From positions 1 to 39,111 of the forward strand of contig NZ_JADKYP010000059.1 of NCBI RefSeq assembly GCF_015354405.1: DNA of 39,111 nucleotides. The letters run 5' to 3'. Below the pieces are notes generated by a model. The model was not told where the DNA came from. It was given only the letters and a program-made list of their open reading frames with translations, and did not search any database. This document shows positions 13,287-22,625 of the stretch, in pieces. The position numbers and the translations under genes are program-made. Position 1 is the first letter of the stretch; each line of letters starts with the position of its first letter. The stretch is from Nocardia sp. BSTN01. Its GTDB lineage: Bacteria; Actinomycetota; Actinomycetes; Mycobacteriales; Mycobacteriaceae.

Positions 13287-15503
13287 ATGGCAGACGTGCC
13301 TGAATTGTCGCTGACCGCCCGACTCAACCGCTCGGCCGCCGATGCCCGCCGGGGCGTGGTCCGCCTGCATTCCGAAGCGCTCGCGGCGCTCGGATTGCGG
13401 GAGTGGGACGGGATCAGCGTGATCGGTTCCCGGCGCACGGCCGCGGTGGTCGGCCGGGCTCCCGACGATACGCCCGCCGGAGTCGCGCTGCTCGACGATG
13501 TGACGCTGTCCAACGCCGGAGTGCGCGAGGACAGCGCGGTCGTCGTGGCCCCCGTGACGGTGTACGGGGCCCGCCACATCTCGGTGACCGGCTCGGCCGC
13601 GGCGATGGGCGCGATCGCGGAATCGACGCTGCGGCAGGCGCTGCTCGGCAAGGTCGTCACCGTGGGTGACGCGGTATCGCTGCTGCCCCGCGATCTGGGG
13701 CCGGGAACCAGTTCCGCCGCTGCGACACAAGCGCTTTCGCGCACCTTCGCGATCGCGTGGACCTCCGAACTGCTGACCGTGACCACCACCGATCCCACCG
13801 GTGGCCCGGTCAGTGTGCAGCCCAACAGCGCGGTGGTGTGGGGCGCGGCGGCGCCGGCGGCGGATGCCTCGCACGATCCCCGGGGAGCGCTGGCGCCGAA
13901 TCGTCCCGGCAGCCGGATGCTGGTGCGGGAGCGTCCGTCGGCCGTCCCGGTGGCGGATCTGGCGGGGGTGCGCGCACCGGCGGCGAAACTGTCGGAATGG
14001 CTGAGCCTGGCGCTCGACGAACCGGAACTCCTGCGTACCCTCGGCGCCCCGCCGCATCTCGGCGTGCTCATCACCGGGCCCGCGGGCGCCGGTAAGGCGA
14101 CACTGGCCCGCGCGGTGTCGACACCGCGGCGCATCGTGGAACTGGACGGGCCCACGGTCGGCGCGTCCGAGAGCGGCACCCGGTTGCGCGAGGTCGGGAT
14201 CGCGGTGTCGGAAATATGTTCCGGCGCAGGCGGAGTCCTGCTGATCACCGATATCGACGCACTGCTTCCGGAGCAGCCGGAGCCGGTGGCGACGCTCATT
14301 CTCGATCAACTGCGCGCCGCGGTGGCCACCGCCGGCGTGGCCTTCCTGGCCACCACCTCTCGGCCCGCCGCGGTCGACAGCCGGCTGCGCGCACCGGATC
14401 TCTGCGACCGTGAGGTGGCGCTGACACTGCCGACCGCGGCGGTCCGCGCCGAACTGCTCCAGCAACTGCTGCGCAAGGTACCCACCGAAGATCTCGATCT
14501 CGACGTGATCGCCTCTCGCACACCGGGTTTCGTCGTCTCCGACCTCGCGGCGCTGTGCCGGGAGGCGGCGCTGCGGGCGGCCTCGCGCGCCAGCCACGAT
14601 CACACCGACCCCAAGCTGACCCAGGCGGATCTGGTCGGCGCACTGGAGGTGATCCGGCCGCTCTCACGGTCGGGTACGGAGGAACTCGCGATCGGCAGCC
14701 TGAGCCTCGACGACGTCGGCGACATGACCGAAACCAAACAGGCGCTCACCGAGGCGGTGCTGTGGCCGCTGCGGCATCCGGATTCGTTCGCGCGCCTGGG
14801 TATCGACCCACCGCGCGGAGTGCTGCTGTACGGACCACCCGGCTGCGGTAAGACCTTCCTGGTGCGCGCGCTGGCCGGAAGCGGGCAGCTCAGCGTGCAT
14901 GCAGTGAAGGGCGCCGAATTGATGGACAAATGGGTCGGCTCCTCCGAACGCGCGGTGCGCGAACTGTTCCAGCGGGCCCGCGACTCCGCCCCGTCGCTGA
15001 TCTTCCTCGACGAGATCGACGCCCTCGCCCCGCGGCGCGGGCAGAGCACCGACTCCGGCGTCGGCGACCGCGTGGTCGCGGCCCTGCTCACCGAACTGGA
15101 CGGCGTGGAACCGCTGCGCGATGTGGTGGTCGTCGGCGCCACCAACCGGCCCGAGTTGATCGACCCCGCGCTGCTGCGGCCGGGTCGGCTGGAGCGGTTG
15201 GTCTTCGTCCCGCCGCCGGACGCCGCCGCGCGCACCGACATCCTGCGCACCGCGAGCCGTTCGGTACCGCTGGGCGACGACGTGGATCTGGCCGCATTGG
15301 CCGCCGACCTGGACGGCTATTCCGCGGCCGATTGCGCGGCGCTGCTGCGCGAGGCCGCGATGGCCGCCATGCGCCGCGATGTGGATGCCGCCGCCATCGG
15401 TGCGGAGGATCTGGCGACGGCCCGCGGCAGTGTGCGACCCTCGCTCGACGCCGATCAGGTCGAATCACTGCGACAGTACGCCGGCAGGCGCGCGACCACC
15501 TGA
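13287..15503 (+). CDS. Cdc48/p97-like double-ring AAA+ ATPase (Rv0435c-type)
   Basis: 738 residues. The N-terminal part (about 10-180) resembles the Cdc48 N-domain, with ARRGVVRLHSEALAALGL typical of its double-psi barrel. Two AAA+ modules follow. D1 is degenerate: Walker A is GPAGAGKAT (about 264), with Ala where Thr/Ser should follow Lys, and Walker B reads LITDIDAL (about 321) instead of hhhhDEID. D2 is canonical: GPPGCGKT (about 516), LIFLDEIDALAPRRG (about 575) and the arginine-finger region LIDPALLRPGRLE. So D2 probably drives the motor and D1 is structural. The role in actinobacteria is unknown; the conserved link to psd-pssA suggests a membrane-lipid or membrane-protein quality-control job, which is inference. 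Confidence 0.92.
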   Translation: MADVPELSLTARLNRSAADARRGVVRLHSEALAALGLREWDGISVIGSRRTAAVVGRAPDDTPAGVALLDDVTLSNAGVREDSAVVVAPVTVYGARHISVTGSAAAMGAIAESTLRQALLGKVVTVGDAVSLLPRDLGPGTSSAAATQALSRTFAIAWTSELLTVTTTDPTGGPVSVQPNSAVVWGAAAPAADASHDPRGALAPNRPGSRMLVRERPSAVPVADLAGVRAPAAKLSEWLSLALDEPELLRTLGAPPHLGVLITGPAGAGKATLARAVSTPRRIVELDGPTVGASESGTRLREVGIAVSEICSGAGGVLLITDIDALLPEQPEPVATLILDQLRAAVATAGVAFLATTSRPAAVDSRLRAPDLCDREVALTLPTAAVRAELLQQLLRKVPTEDLDLDVIASRTPGFVVSDLAALCREAALRAASRASHDHTDPKLTQADLVGALEVIRPLSRSGTEELAIGSLSLDDVGDMTETKQALTEAVLWPLRHPDSFARLGIDPPRGVLLYGPPGCGKTFLVRALAGSGQLSVHAVKGAELMDKWVGSSERAVRELFQRARDSAPSLIFLDEIDALAPRRGQSTDSGVGDRVVAALLTELDGVEPLRDVVVVGATNRPELIDPALLRPGRLERLVFVPPPDAAARTDILRTASRSVPLGDDVDLAALAADLDGYSAADCAALLREAAMAAMRRDVDAAAIGAEDLATARGSVRPSLDADQVESLRQYAGRRATT

Positions 15504-15589
15504 TCCGTCCCGCGCCTGGCCCGCTCACCGGCGCGCCCGATCCGGCAGGTCTGCCCCGGTTCGACCCGGTTCGCAGGTATTTTCGGCTG

Positions 15590-16900
15590 GTGCGCACGCA
15601 CCACGCGGTTCTGGAGATGATCACGGCGGCCCTGGCCACCTTGGTCGCCGGGCTGTCGTTGATGCTGCCCACCGGGTTTCGCTGGGCCTCGCAGACCTCG
15701 GTGCTGCAACTGGATATGCTCGCCGCCAGCCAGCCGCGAGCGATCGCCGTCGGCGCCATCGTGGCGCTGATCGTCGCGGTCTTCGCCACCACCGTCAACC
15801 ACGCCCTGGTCGCCTGGGGTACGGCGCTGTGCGGCGCGGTGACCATGTTCCTCGCCCACCTGCTGGCCGAAACCGACGATCAGAGCATCGCGCCGGCCAC
15901 ATTGAATTATCTGGAAGCGCTCGCGGGCGGAATTCTGCTCGGCGGTATCGCGGTGGCGGTGCTGCGCGGCTGGTTCCAGGTGTTCGGCTGGACCCTGGGC
16001 GCGCTCGCGGCGGTGGTCTTCGGCCAGCTCGGCTCGACCTCGACGGGCACCGTGCGGGGCGGGGTGGTGAGCGCGCCGGGCTGGTCGACGACGACGCTGC
16101 CGCCGCTGTGGCTGATTGCGGTCACACTCGTCCTCGTGATCGTCGGCATGGTCGTCAATCGCAAGCAGGACACGGTGGAGCGCCGCTCGGTCGAATTGCC
16201 CATGGCGCCGATCATCGCGGGACTGATCTTCGTGATCGGCCGGCTGTTCAGCGCGGAATGGCTTGCCCGGCATGCCGACAGCGCCGGAGGTATCGCCTTC
16301 GCCGCGACACTGACCGTGGCGGCGGCCGTGGTGGCGGCGGTACTGCTGCCGCGGCGCGACGGTGTCTTGATCTTGCTGGCGGTCGCATTGTCTGCGGTCG
16401 GCGGAGCGCTGATACCGGGCCGGCTGCCGATGTGGTCGGTGGCGCCCCTGGTGGTGTTGATCGCACTGGGGCTGGTAGCGGGTTTCCGGCGCCCGATGCC
16501 GATGCTCGCCATGTCGACGTTGGCGGCGATGGCGCTGTACTGCGCGCTGGTCTCCGGGCATCGGATCCACGGTGGCGTGCAGGCCGCGGTGCTGAGCGGG
16601 CTGCTGGCGGCGGTGGCAGGCTACAGCTTCGGCAGTGCCGCACCGCGATACAACCCGACCCGCGTGCTCGGTGTGGCGATCATCTTCGTGCCGTCGGTGG
16701 TCACCGCTCTGCGCGATCACCTCGACCGGCCGCAGTGCGTCCCCGATCCCGGCCAGTGGTATCTGTGCCCGGCCCCGGCGATGAGTTCGGCGGCGCCCTA
16801 TTGGACCGCGCTGGGAATCACCGTCGTCTGCGCGGCCGGCCTGACGGCGTTGCGCTCGTGGCGCAAACCGACCACCACGGATTCGGTAGCCGATATATAG
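15590..16900 (+). CDS. Polytopic membrane protein of unknown function
   Basis: About 436 residues with roughly ten to twelve hydrophobic segments spread through the protein, starting with MITAALATLVAGLSLMLPTGF. A polar loop after NRKQDTVERRSVELP divides it into two halves, and a Cys-containing loop CVPDPGQWYLCPAP lies before the last helix. No transporter or enzyme family recognised. The start is uncertain: GTG at 15590 is given, an ATG at 15617 is also possible, and neither has a good ribosome site. It lies 86 bases after the Cdc48-like gene and 119 before mrpA, so it may belong with either. Confidence 0.75.
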   Translation: MRTHHAVLEMITAALATLVAGLSLMLPTGFRWASQTSVLQLDMLAASQPRAIAVGAIVALIVAVFATTVNHALVAWGTALCGAVTMFLAHLLAETDDQSIAPATLNYLEALAGGILLGGIAVAVLRGWFQVFGWTLGALAAVVFGQLGSTSTGTVRGGVVSAPGWSTTTLPPLWLIAVTLVLVIVGMVVNRKQDTVERRSVELPMAPIIAGLIFVIGRLFSAEWLARHADSAGGIAFAATLTVAAAVVAAVLLPRRDGVLILLAVALSAVGGALIPGRLPMWSVAPLVVLIALGLVAGFRRPMPMLAMSTLAAMALYCALVSGHRIHGGVQAAVLSGLLAAVAGYSFGSAAPRYNPTRVLGVAIIFVPSVVTALRDHLDRPQCVPDPGQWYLCPAPAMSSAAPYWTALGITVVCAAGLTALRSWRKPTTTDSVADI

Positions 16901-16973
16901 CCATCGTCTCTGGAAGGTCGCGTTCCGGGCCGCGCCGGATTCGGCCGTGGCCACCGAAGTTCGGAGTCAGCAG

Positions 16974-16979
16974 TAGGAT
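16974..16979 (+). promoter_or_regulatory. -10 hexamer TAGGAT for the mrp operon
   Basis: TAGGAT 40 bases before the mrpA TTG start, no clear -35. It gives a leader of about 35 bases that includes the GGAG ribosome site. Suggests mrp has its own promoter. Confidence 0.45.
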
Positions 16980-17019
16980 CGGGACGCCACCACCCCGCCG
17001 CCGACCGACGGAGTGACGT

Positions 17020-19860
17020 TTGCTCGCCATCCTGCTAGCCCATGCTTGCGCCGCCCTGCTCGCACCGCCCGCTGTGCGCGTATGGGGAAGGCGCGGGTTC
17101 TACCCGATCGCGCTGGCGCCGCTGGCCGGGCTGGTGTGGGTGATCGCGAACTGGAACAGCGGGGCCGAGGTCCGCATCACCTGGGCCCCGGAGATCCACA
17201 TGAATCTCGATCTGCGCCTGGACAGCCTCGCCTCGATCATGTCGGTGCTGGTCCTGGGCGTGGGCGCGCTGGTATTGGCCTATTGCGCCGAGTATTTCGA
17301 CGATGATGATCGCGCCCGCCTGGGCATTTTCGCCGGCTATCTGGTGGCTTTCGCCGGGGCCATGTTCGGGTTGGTCGTCAGCGACAACATGCTGGTGCTG
17401 TTCACCTTCTGGGAGCTCACCACGGTGCTGTCGTTCCTGCTGGTGGGCCATCACGCCGAGCAGAGCACCGGCCGTCGCGCGGCATTGCAGGCGCTGCTGG
17501 TCACCGCCGCGGGCGGATTGGCGATGCTGGTGGGCCTGGTCCTGCTCGGGCAGCGCTGTGACAGCTATCTGCTGTCCGATGTGGTGGCGCGGGCCGATCC
17601 GCACGACTGGTCGACCAATGTCGCGGTGGTGCTGATCCTGATCGGCGCGCTGAGCAAATCGGCGATCGTGCCGCTGCACTTCTGGTTGCCCGGCGCGATG
17701 ATCGCGCCCACCCCGGTGAGCGCCTATCTGCACGCCGCCGCGATGGTGAAGGCCGGTATCTACCTGGTCGCGCGACTGGCCCCGGGGCTGTCGGAGGCAC
17801 CGGTGTGGCATCCCATCGTGCTCACGCTCGGGATCCTGTCGATGCTGCTGGCCGGTTTGCGTTCGCTGCAGGTCTACGACCTGAAACTGGTGCTCGCGTT
17901 CGGCACCGTGAGCCAGCTCGGATTCATGCTGGTGCTGGTCGGCACCGGAACCCCGCAGGCGGCACTGGCCGGTGCGGCGTTGCTGGTCGCGCACGCGCTG
18001 TTCAAAGGGTGTCTGTTCATGGTGGTCGGCATCATCGACCACAGTGCCGGCACCCGCGATCTGCGCCGGCTCTCCGGCATCGGCCGGCGCGCGCCGGTCC
18101 TGTGCGCGGTCGCGACGGTCGCCGCGCTGAGTATGGCCGCGATTCCGCCGCTGTTCGGCTTCGTCGGCAAGGAAAGCGCCTTCGCCGCCGAACTGGACGC
18201 GGGCACTCTGAGCGCGCCGGTTCGGATCGCCGTCGCCATCGGCATCGTGCTCGGGTCGATGTTCACCGTCGGCTACAGCGCGCGCATGGTGTGGGGCGCG
18301 TTCGGTACCGCACGCGCCACCGAGGGCGTGCCCGAACCGGAGCCGCCCTGGCATCGGCCGAGCGCGCTGTTCGTCGCGCCGCCGGCCGTACTGGCCGCGG
18401 CCTCGCTGGCCGCGGGTCTCGCGTCGCCCTGGATGGACCGGCTGCTCTCGCCTTATGCCCGCACCCTCGGGCCGCTGGAGGCGCATCTGGCGCTGTGGCA
18501 CGGCTGGGGCACCCCGCTGACTCTGACCCTGATCGCCATCGCCTGCGGTCTGGTGCTGTTCGAGATCCGCGACCGGATCGGCGAATCGGTGAATCCACGC
18601 CTCGGTAACGCCGACCGGGTCTACGACGCCGTGCTGCGCGCGATGGATCAGCTGTCGCTGCGCATGACCGGTGCCACCCAGCGCGGTTCGCTGCCGCTGA
18701 ATCAGGGCCTGATCCTGACCACGGTCGTGGTGCTGCCGGTGGCCGTGCTGTTCATCGGCGCGCGTTCGCGCATCTCGGTGCGGGCGTGGGATTCGTCACT
18801 GCAGCTGGTGATCGCGTTGGTGATGGCGGCGATGGCCCTGGGCGCCACCGTCATGCGCAACCGGCTCGCCGGCGTGCTGCTCGTCGGTGTCACCGGTTAC
18901 GGCTGCGGTGTGATCTTCGCCCTGCACGGCGCGCCGGATCTCGCCCTCACCCAATTCCTGGTCGAGACACTGACCTTGGTGATCTTCGTGCTGGTACTGC
19001 GAAAGTTCTCCGCCGAGATCGAACCCATCCGCACCGCCGACCTGAAGGTGCGCCGCGCCATCCTGTCCGCGGCGGTCGGAGCGGCGGTGGTGATCGTGGC
19101 GGCCTTCGCCACCGCGGCCCGCAGCACCGAACCGATCTGGCATCGAATCCCCTCCGCGGCATACAGTTTCGGCGGCGGGAAGAACGCGGTGAACGTGCTG
19201 CTCGTCGACATCCGGGCGTGGGACACCCTCGGCGAGATCTCGGTGCTGGTGGTCGCGGCCACCGGTGTCGCCTCGCTGATGTTCCGCAGCCGCCGGTTCG
19301 GCACCCTCCCGCGCGTCTCCGAGGCCCCCGGCTACACCCCCGATCCAGAGCGGTCCTACTGGTTGCGAGCCAGTCCGCTGGTCGCGCCGCGGGACCGGTC
19401 GATGGTGATGGCGATGACCACCCGGATGCTGTTCCCGACCATCATGGTGCTCTCGGCGTATTTCTTCTTCGCCGGGCACAACGCCCCGGGCGGCGGATTC
19501 GCGGGCGGTCTCACCGCCGGATTGGCGCTGGTGCTGCGCTATCTGGCCGGCGGCCGCTACGAACTGGCCGAGGCGCTGCCGGTCGACGCCGGACATGTGC
19601 TGGGCGCCGGACTGGTGCTGTCGGCGGGCACCGCGACCGGATCGCTGCTGCTGGGCGCGCCGCCGCTGTCCTCGGCCATCATCGAGGTCACGCTGCCGGT
19701 GCTCGGGCACATCAAATTCGTCACCGCGATGCTGTTCGACCTGGGCGTGTATCTGATCGTGGTGGGTCTGGTGCTGGATGTGCTGCGCAGTCTGGGCGCG
19801 CGCCTCGATATCGAATTCCTGGACGGCACGACGTCTTCGACGAAGGGAGGGATGCGATGA
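17020..19860 (+). CDS. mrpA: Na+/H+ antiporter subunit A with fused MrpB domain
   Basis: 946 residues. The first two thirds form the NuoL-like antiporter core: DSLASIMSVLVLGVGALVLAY, the helix region with FWELTTVLSFLLVGH, then LSKSAIVPLHFWLPGAM and TPVSAYLHAAAMVKAG. A linker with MrpA-specific helices follows. From about residue 795 the sequence is MrpB: RMLFPTIMVLSAYFFFAGHNAPGGGFAGGL. Fusion of A and B explains why no separate mrpB is present. The complex expels Na+ in exchange for protons and supports pH and salt homeostasis at the cell membrane. A TTG start is used, with GGAG 6 bases upstream. First gene of a six-gene operon; its stop overlaps the mrpC start. Confidence 0.95.
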   Translation: MLAILLAHACAALLAPPAVRVWGRRGFYPIALAPLAGLVWVIANWNSGAEVRITWAPEIHMNLDLRLDSLASIMSVLVLGVGALVLAYCAEYFDDDDRARLGIFAGYLVAFAGAMFGLVVSDNMLVLFTFWELTTVLSFLLVGHHAEQSTGRRAALQALLVTAAGGLAMLVGLVLLGQRCDSYLLSDVVARADPHDWSTNVAVVLILIGALSKSAIVPLHFWLPGAMIAPTPVSAYLHAAAMVKAGIYLVARLAPGLSEAPVWHPIVLTLGILSMLLAGLRSLQVYDLKLVLAFGTVSQLGFMLVLVGTGTPQAALAGAALLVAHALFKGCLFMVVGIIDHSAGTRDLRRLSGIGRRAPVLCAVATVAALSMAAIPPLFGFVGKESAFAAELDAGTLSAPVRIAVAIGIVLGSMFTVGYSARMVWGAFGTARATEGVPEPEPPWHRPSALFVAPPAVLAAASLAAGLASPWMDRLLSPYARTLGPLEAHLALWHGWGTPLTLTLIAIACGLVLFEIRDRIGESVNPRLGNADRVYDAVLRAMDQLSLRMTGATQRGSLPLNQGLILTTVVVLPVAVLFIGARSRISVRAWDSSLQLVIALVMAAMALGATVMRNRLAGVLLVGVTGYGCGVIFALHGAPDLALTQFLVETLTLVIFVLVLRKFSAEIEPIRTADLKVRRAILSAAVGAAVVIVAAFATAARSTEPIWHRIPSAAYSFGGGKNAVNVLLVDIRAWDTLGEISVLVVAATGVASLMFRSRRFGTLPRVSEAPGYTPDPERSYWLRASPLVAPRDRSMVMAMTTRMLFPTIMVLSAYFFFAGHNAPGGGFAGGLTAGLALVLRYLAGGRYELAEALPVDAGHVLGAGLVLSAGTATGSLLLGAPPLSSAIIEVTLPVLGHIKFVTAMLFDLGVYLIVVGLVLDVLRSLGARLDIEFLDGTTSSTKGGMR

Positions 19861-20240
19861 GCGCGAACATCACCATGCTGGCCTTGGTCGGGATCATGGT
19901 CGCCTGCGGGGTGTATCTGGTGCTCGAACGCGCGGTGTCGAAGATGCTGCTGGGATTGATCCTGTTCGGCAATGCGGTGAACCTGCTGATCCTCACCATG
20001 AGCGGCCCGGACGGGCGGCCGCCGATCCTCGGCGAATCGGATCGGCGACATCACGATCCGGCCGATCCGCTCGCGCAGGCGATGATCCTCACCTCGATCG
20101 TCATCACCATGGGTTTGGCCGCATTCGTTCTCGCGCTGGCCTATCGGGCCTTCGCGCTGACCACCACGGAACAGGTCGAGGACGACCCCGAGGACGTGAA
20201 GGTCGCGGCGAAGCGCGAGGGCGAGGATCCCGAGCGATGA
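19857..20240 (+). CDS. mrpC: Na+/H+ antiporter subunit C
   Basis: 127 residues, NuoK-like, with three membrane helices. Recognised by GVYLVLERAVSKMLLGLILFGNAVNLLIL and DPLAQAMILTSIVITMGLAAFVLAL, the latter a near-universal MrpC block. The C-terminal 30 residues are charged and cytoplasmic. The ATG overlaps the mrpA stop by 4 bases, with GGGAGGG upstream as ribosome site inside mrpA. Confidence 0.95.
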   Translation: MSANITMLALVGIMVACGVYLVLERAVSKMLLGLILFGNAVNLLILTMSGPDGRPPILGESDRRHHDPADPLAQAMILTSIVITMGLAAFVLALAYRAFALTTTEQVEDDPEDVKVAAKREGEDPER

Positions 20241-21853
20241 GCCCGTCTCCCGGTCTGCTCCCCGCGCTCTGCCCCCTCCCGGTGCTGATTCCGCTGCTCA
20301 CCGCGGCCGCGACCCTGATCGTGGGTCGTAAAGCACGCGTGCAGCAGGCGATTTCGGTTGCGGCGCTGACGACGGTGGTCGCGATCTCCGGGGCGCTGCT
20401 GTACCTGGCCGACCGCGACGGCATGGGCGCGGTGCAGGTCGGCGGCTGGGAGACCCCGATCGGCATCACGCTGGTGGTCGACCGGCTGTCGGCGGGCATG
20501 CTGCTGGTGTCGTCGATCGTGCTGCTCGCGGTGTTGATCTTCGCGGTCGGGCAGGGCATCAGCGACGGCACCGAACGCCAGCCGACCTCGATCTTCCAGC
20601 CGACGTATCTGATTCTGAGCGCGGGCGTTTCGCTCGCCTTCCTGGCCGGTGACCTGTTCAATCTGTTCGTCGGATTCGAGGTGCTGCTGGCCGCCTCGTT
20701 CGTCCTGCTCACGCTGGGCGCCAGCGCCGACCGGGTCCGGGCCGGGGTCTCGTATGTGATGGTGTCGATGGTGTCGTCGCTGATCTTCCTCACCGGCATC
20801 GCGCTGGCGTACGCGGCGACGGGCACTCTCAATCTGGCCGATATGTCGGTGCGGATGGGCACGGTGCCGCTGGGCGTGCGCGGCGCGATCTGCGCGGTGC
20901 TGCTGGTGGCTTTCGGCATCAAGGCCGCGGTGTTCCCGCTGTCGAACTGGCTGCCGGATTCGTATCCCACCGCGCCCGCGCCCGTGACGGCCGTCTTCGC
21001 GGGTTTGCTGACGAAAGTCGGTGTGTACGCGATCATCCGGGTGCACGCGCTGCTGCTGCCGACCGGCACCTTCGACGATGTGCTGCTGGTGTGCGGCCTG
21101 CTCACCATGGTGATCGGAATCCTGGGTGCGATCGCACAGAGCGATATCAAACGTCTGCTGTCGTTCACACTGGTCAGCCATATCGGCTATCTGATGTTCG
21201 GCGTGGGGCTGAATTCCGTCGGCGGCACCACCGGCACGGTGTTCTACGTGGTGCATCACATTCTGGTCCAGACCACGCTGTTCCTGGTGGTGGGCCTGAT
21301 CGAGCGGCAGGCCGGATCGGCGTCGCTGAGCCGGTTGGGCGGTCTGCTGGCCGCGAGTCCGGCGCTGGCCCTGCTGTTCGGCATTCCGGCGCTGAATCTC
21401 GGTGGTATTCCGCCGTTTTCCGGATATATCGGCAAGGTGCGGCTGTTGCAGGCGGGTGCCGCCGACGGAAGTGTGCTGGCCTGGATGCTGATCGCCGGCG
21501 CGGTGGTGACCAGCCTGCTCACGCTGTACGTCATGGCGCGGGTGTGGAGCAAAGCGTTCTGGCGGCCGCGCGTCCAGGCCCCGGAGGGTGAGCTGGCCGA
21601 TGCCGCTCCCTCGGCGCTCATCGACGAATCCACCGATGTGCTGTTCGACGACCGCGTCGACCCCGGCCGCATGCCCCGTCTGATGGTGGCTCCGACGGCG
21701 GCGTTGATCGTGGTCGGGGTCGCGTTGACGGTGTTCGCCGGCCCGATCCTGGGCATCTGCCAGCGCGCGGCCGAGGATCTCAACGATCCGCACCGGTATC
21801 TGGACACCGTGCTCGGGCCGCCGGAGACATGGCAGTCGGGAGGCCACCGATGA
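20237..21853 (+). CDS. mrpD: Na+/H+ antiporter subunit D
   Basis: 538 residues, NuoM/N-like, about 14 membrane helices. Key blocks: LAGDLFNLFVGFEVLLAASF, then GIKAAVFPLSNWLPDSYP with the transport lysine and the conserved TAPAPVTAVFAGLLTKVGVYA, and SDIKRLLSFTLVSHIGYL. The Glu in FVGFEV and the Lys in GIKAA are the expected proton-path residues. A hydrophilic C-terminal loop precedes the last helix. ATGA overlaps with both mrpC and mrpE. Confidence 0.95.
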   Translation: MSPSPGLLPALCPLPVLIPLLTAAATLIVGRKARVQQAISVAALTTVVAISGALLYLADRDGMGAVQVGGWETPIGITLVVDRLSAGMLLVSSIVLLAVLIFAVGQGISDGTERQPTSIFQPTYLILSAGVSLAFLAGDLFNLFVGFEVLLAASFVLLTLGASADRVRAGVSYVMVSMVSSLIFLTGIALAYAATGTLNLADMSVRMGTVPLGVRGAICAVLLVAFGIKAAVFPLSNWLPDSYPTAPAPVTAVFAGLLTKVGVYAIIRVHALLLPTGTFDDVLLVCGLLTMVIGILGAIAQSDIKRLLSFTLVSHIGYLMFGVGLNSVGGTTGTVFYVVHHILVQTTLFLVVGLIERQAGSASLSRLGGLLAASPALALLFGIPALNLGGIPPFSGYIGKVRLLQAGAADGSVLAWMLIAGAVVTSLLTLYVMARVWSKAFWRPRVQAPEGELADAAPSALIDESTDVLFDDRVDPGRMPRLMVAPTAALIVVGVALTVFAGPILGICQRAAEDLNDPHRYLDTVLGPPETWQSGGHR

Positions 21854-22368
21854 CACGGGAACGACTGGTCCGCATCGGCGTGCTGATCTGGCTCGCCGTC
21901 GTCTACACCGCCCTGTGGGGTAACGCCAGCGTCGCGAATCTGCTCGCCGGGCTGGTGGTCGGCATTCTGATCATGGTGCTGCTGCCGCTGCCGCGGGTTC
22001 CGGTGAACGGCGGGCTACGGGTGCTGCCACTGCTCGAATTGATCACGCTCACCGCCTATTACGCGATCGAATCCAGTGTGCAGATCGCGTGGTTCGCGGT
22101 ACGCCCGGCCGGTGCGCCGGTCTCGGGTGTGCTGCGGGTGCGGCTCGCGATCGACTCGGATCTGGTGATGGTGCTGTGCGCCGACGTGCTCAATCTGATC
22201 CCCGGCACGATGGTGCTGGAGCTGGACCGGGTGGCCGGGGTGGCGTGGGTGCATGTGCTCGATGTCGGCAGCGACGACGCGGTCGAGAAGTTCTACTACA
22301 TCACCCGCCGCTTGGAGGGCCTGCTGATCAGGGCCTTCGAAGGCAACAAACAGGAGGTAGATTCATGA
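21850..22368 (+). CDS. mrpE: Na+/H+ antiporter subunit E
   Basis: 172 residues. Two or three N-terminal helices (VLIWLAVVYTALWGNASVANLLAGLVVG) are followed by the MrpE domain with ADVLNLIPGTMVLELDR and VHVLDV. The ATG at 21850 overlaps the mrpD stop. A longer start 21 bases upstream is possible but would break the overlap pattern seen across the operon. Confidence 0.95.
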   Translation: MTRERLVRIGVLIWLAVVYTALWGNASVANLLAGLVVGILIMVLLPLPRVPVNGGLRVLPLLELITLTAYYAIESSVQIAWFAVRPAGAPVSGVLRVRLAIDSDLVMVLCADVLNLIPGTMVLELDRVAGVAWVHVLDVGSDDAVEKFYYITRRLEGLLIRAFEGNKQEVDS

Positions 22369-22625
22369 CCTTTGTCGCGATCGTGGCGGGCATACTCCTG
22401 GCGACCGCCGCGGCTTTCACTTCCTTCCGGGTGGTGGCCGGTCCCGGCACCCTGGACCGGGTGGTCGGCATCGATTCGCTGGTCGGCATCGCCGCGGCGG
22501 GTTTGGCGGTGTGGGCCGCCTACAGCGACGACACCACGGTGGTGCCGGGCATCGTCGCGCTGTCGCTGGTCGGCTTCCTGGGGTCGGCCGCGGTCACGCG
22601 TTTCCGGGTGCGGGACGACAAATGA
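22365..22625 (+). CDS. mrpF: Na+/H+ antiporter subunit F
   Basis: 86 residues, three helices. The motif FRVVAGPGTLDRVVGIDSLVG is characteristic of MrpF. AGGAGG lies 7 bases before the ATG, which overlaps the mrpE stop. The C-terminus RFRVRDDK is cytoplasmic. Confidence 0.95.
   Translation: MTFVAIVAGILLATAAAFTSFRVVAGPGTLDRVVGIDSLVGIAAAGLAVWAAYSDDTTVVPGIVALSLVGFLGSAAVTRFRVRDDK

Noticed and set aside
12249-14603. A 784-codon open frame on the minus strand
   Set aside because: It is the antisense of pssA and the Cdc48-like gene. Its composition is Arg/His/Gly-rich noise typical of GC-rich shadows.
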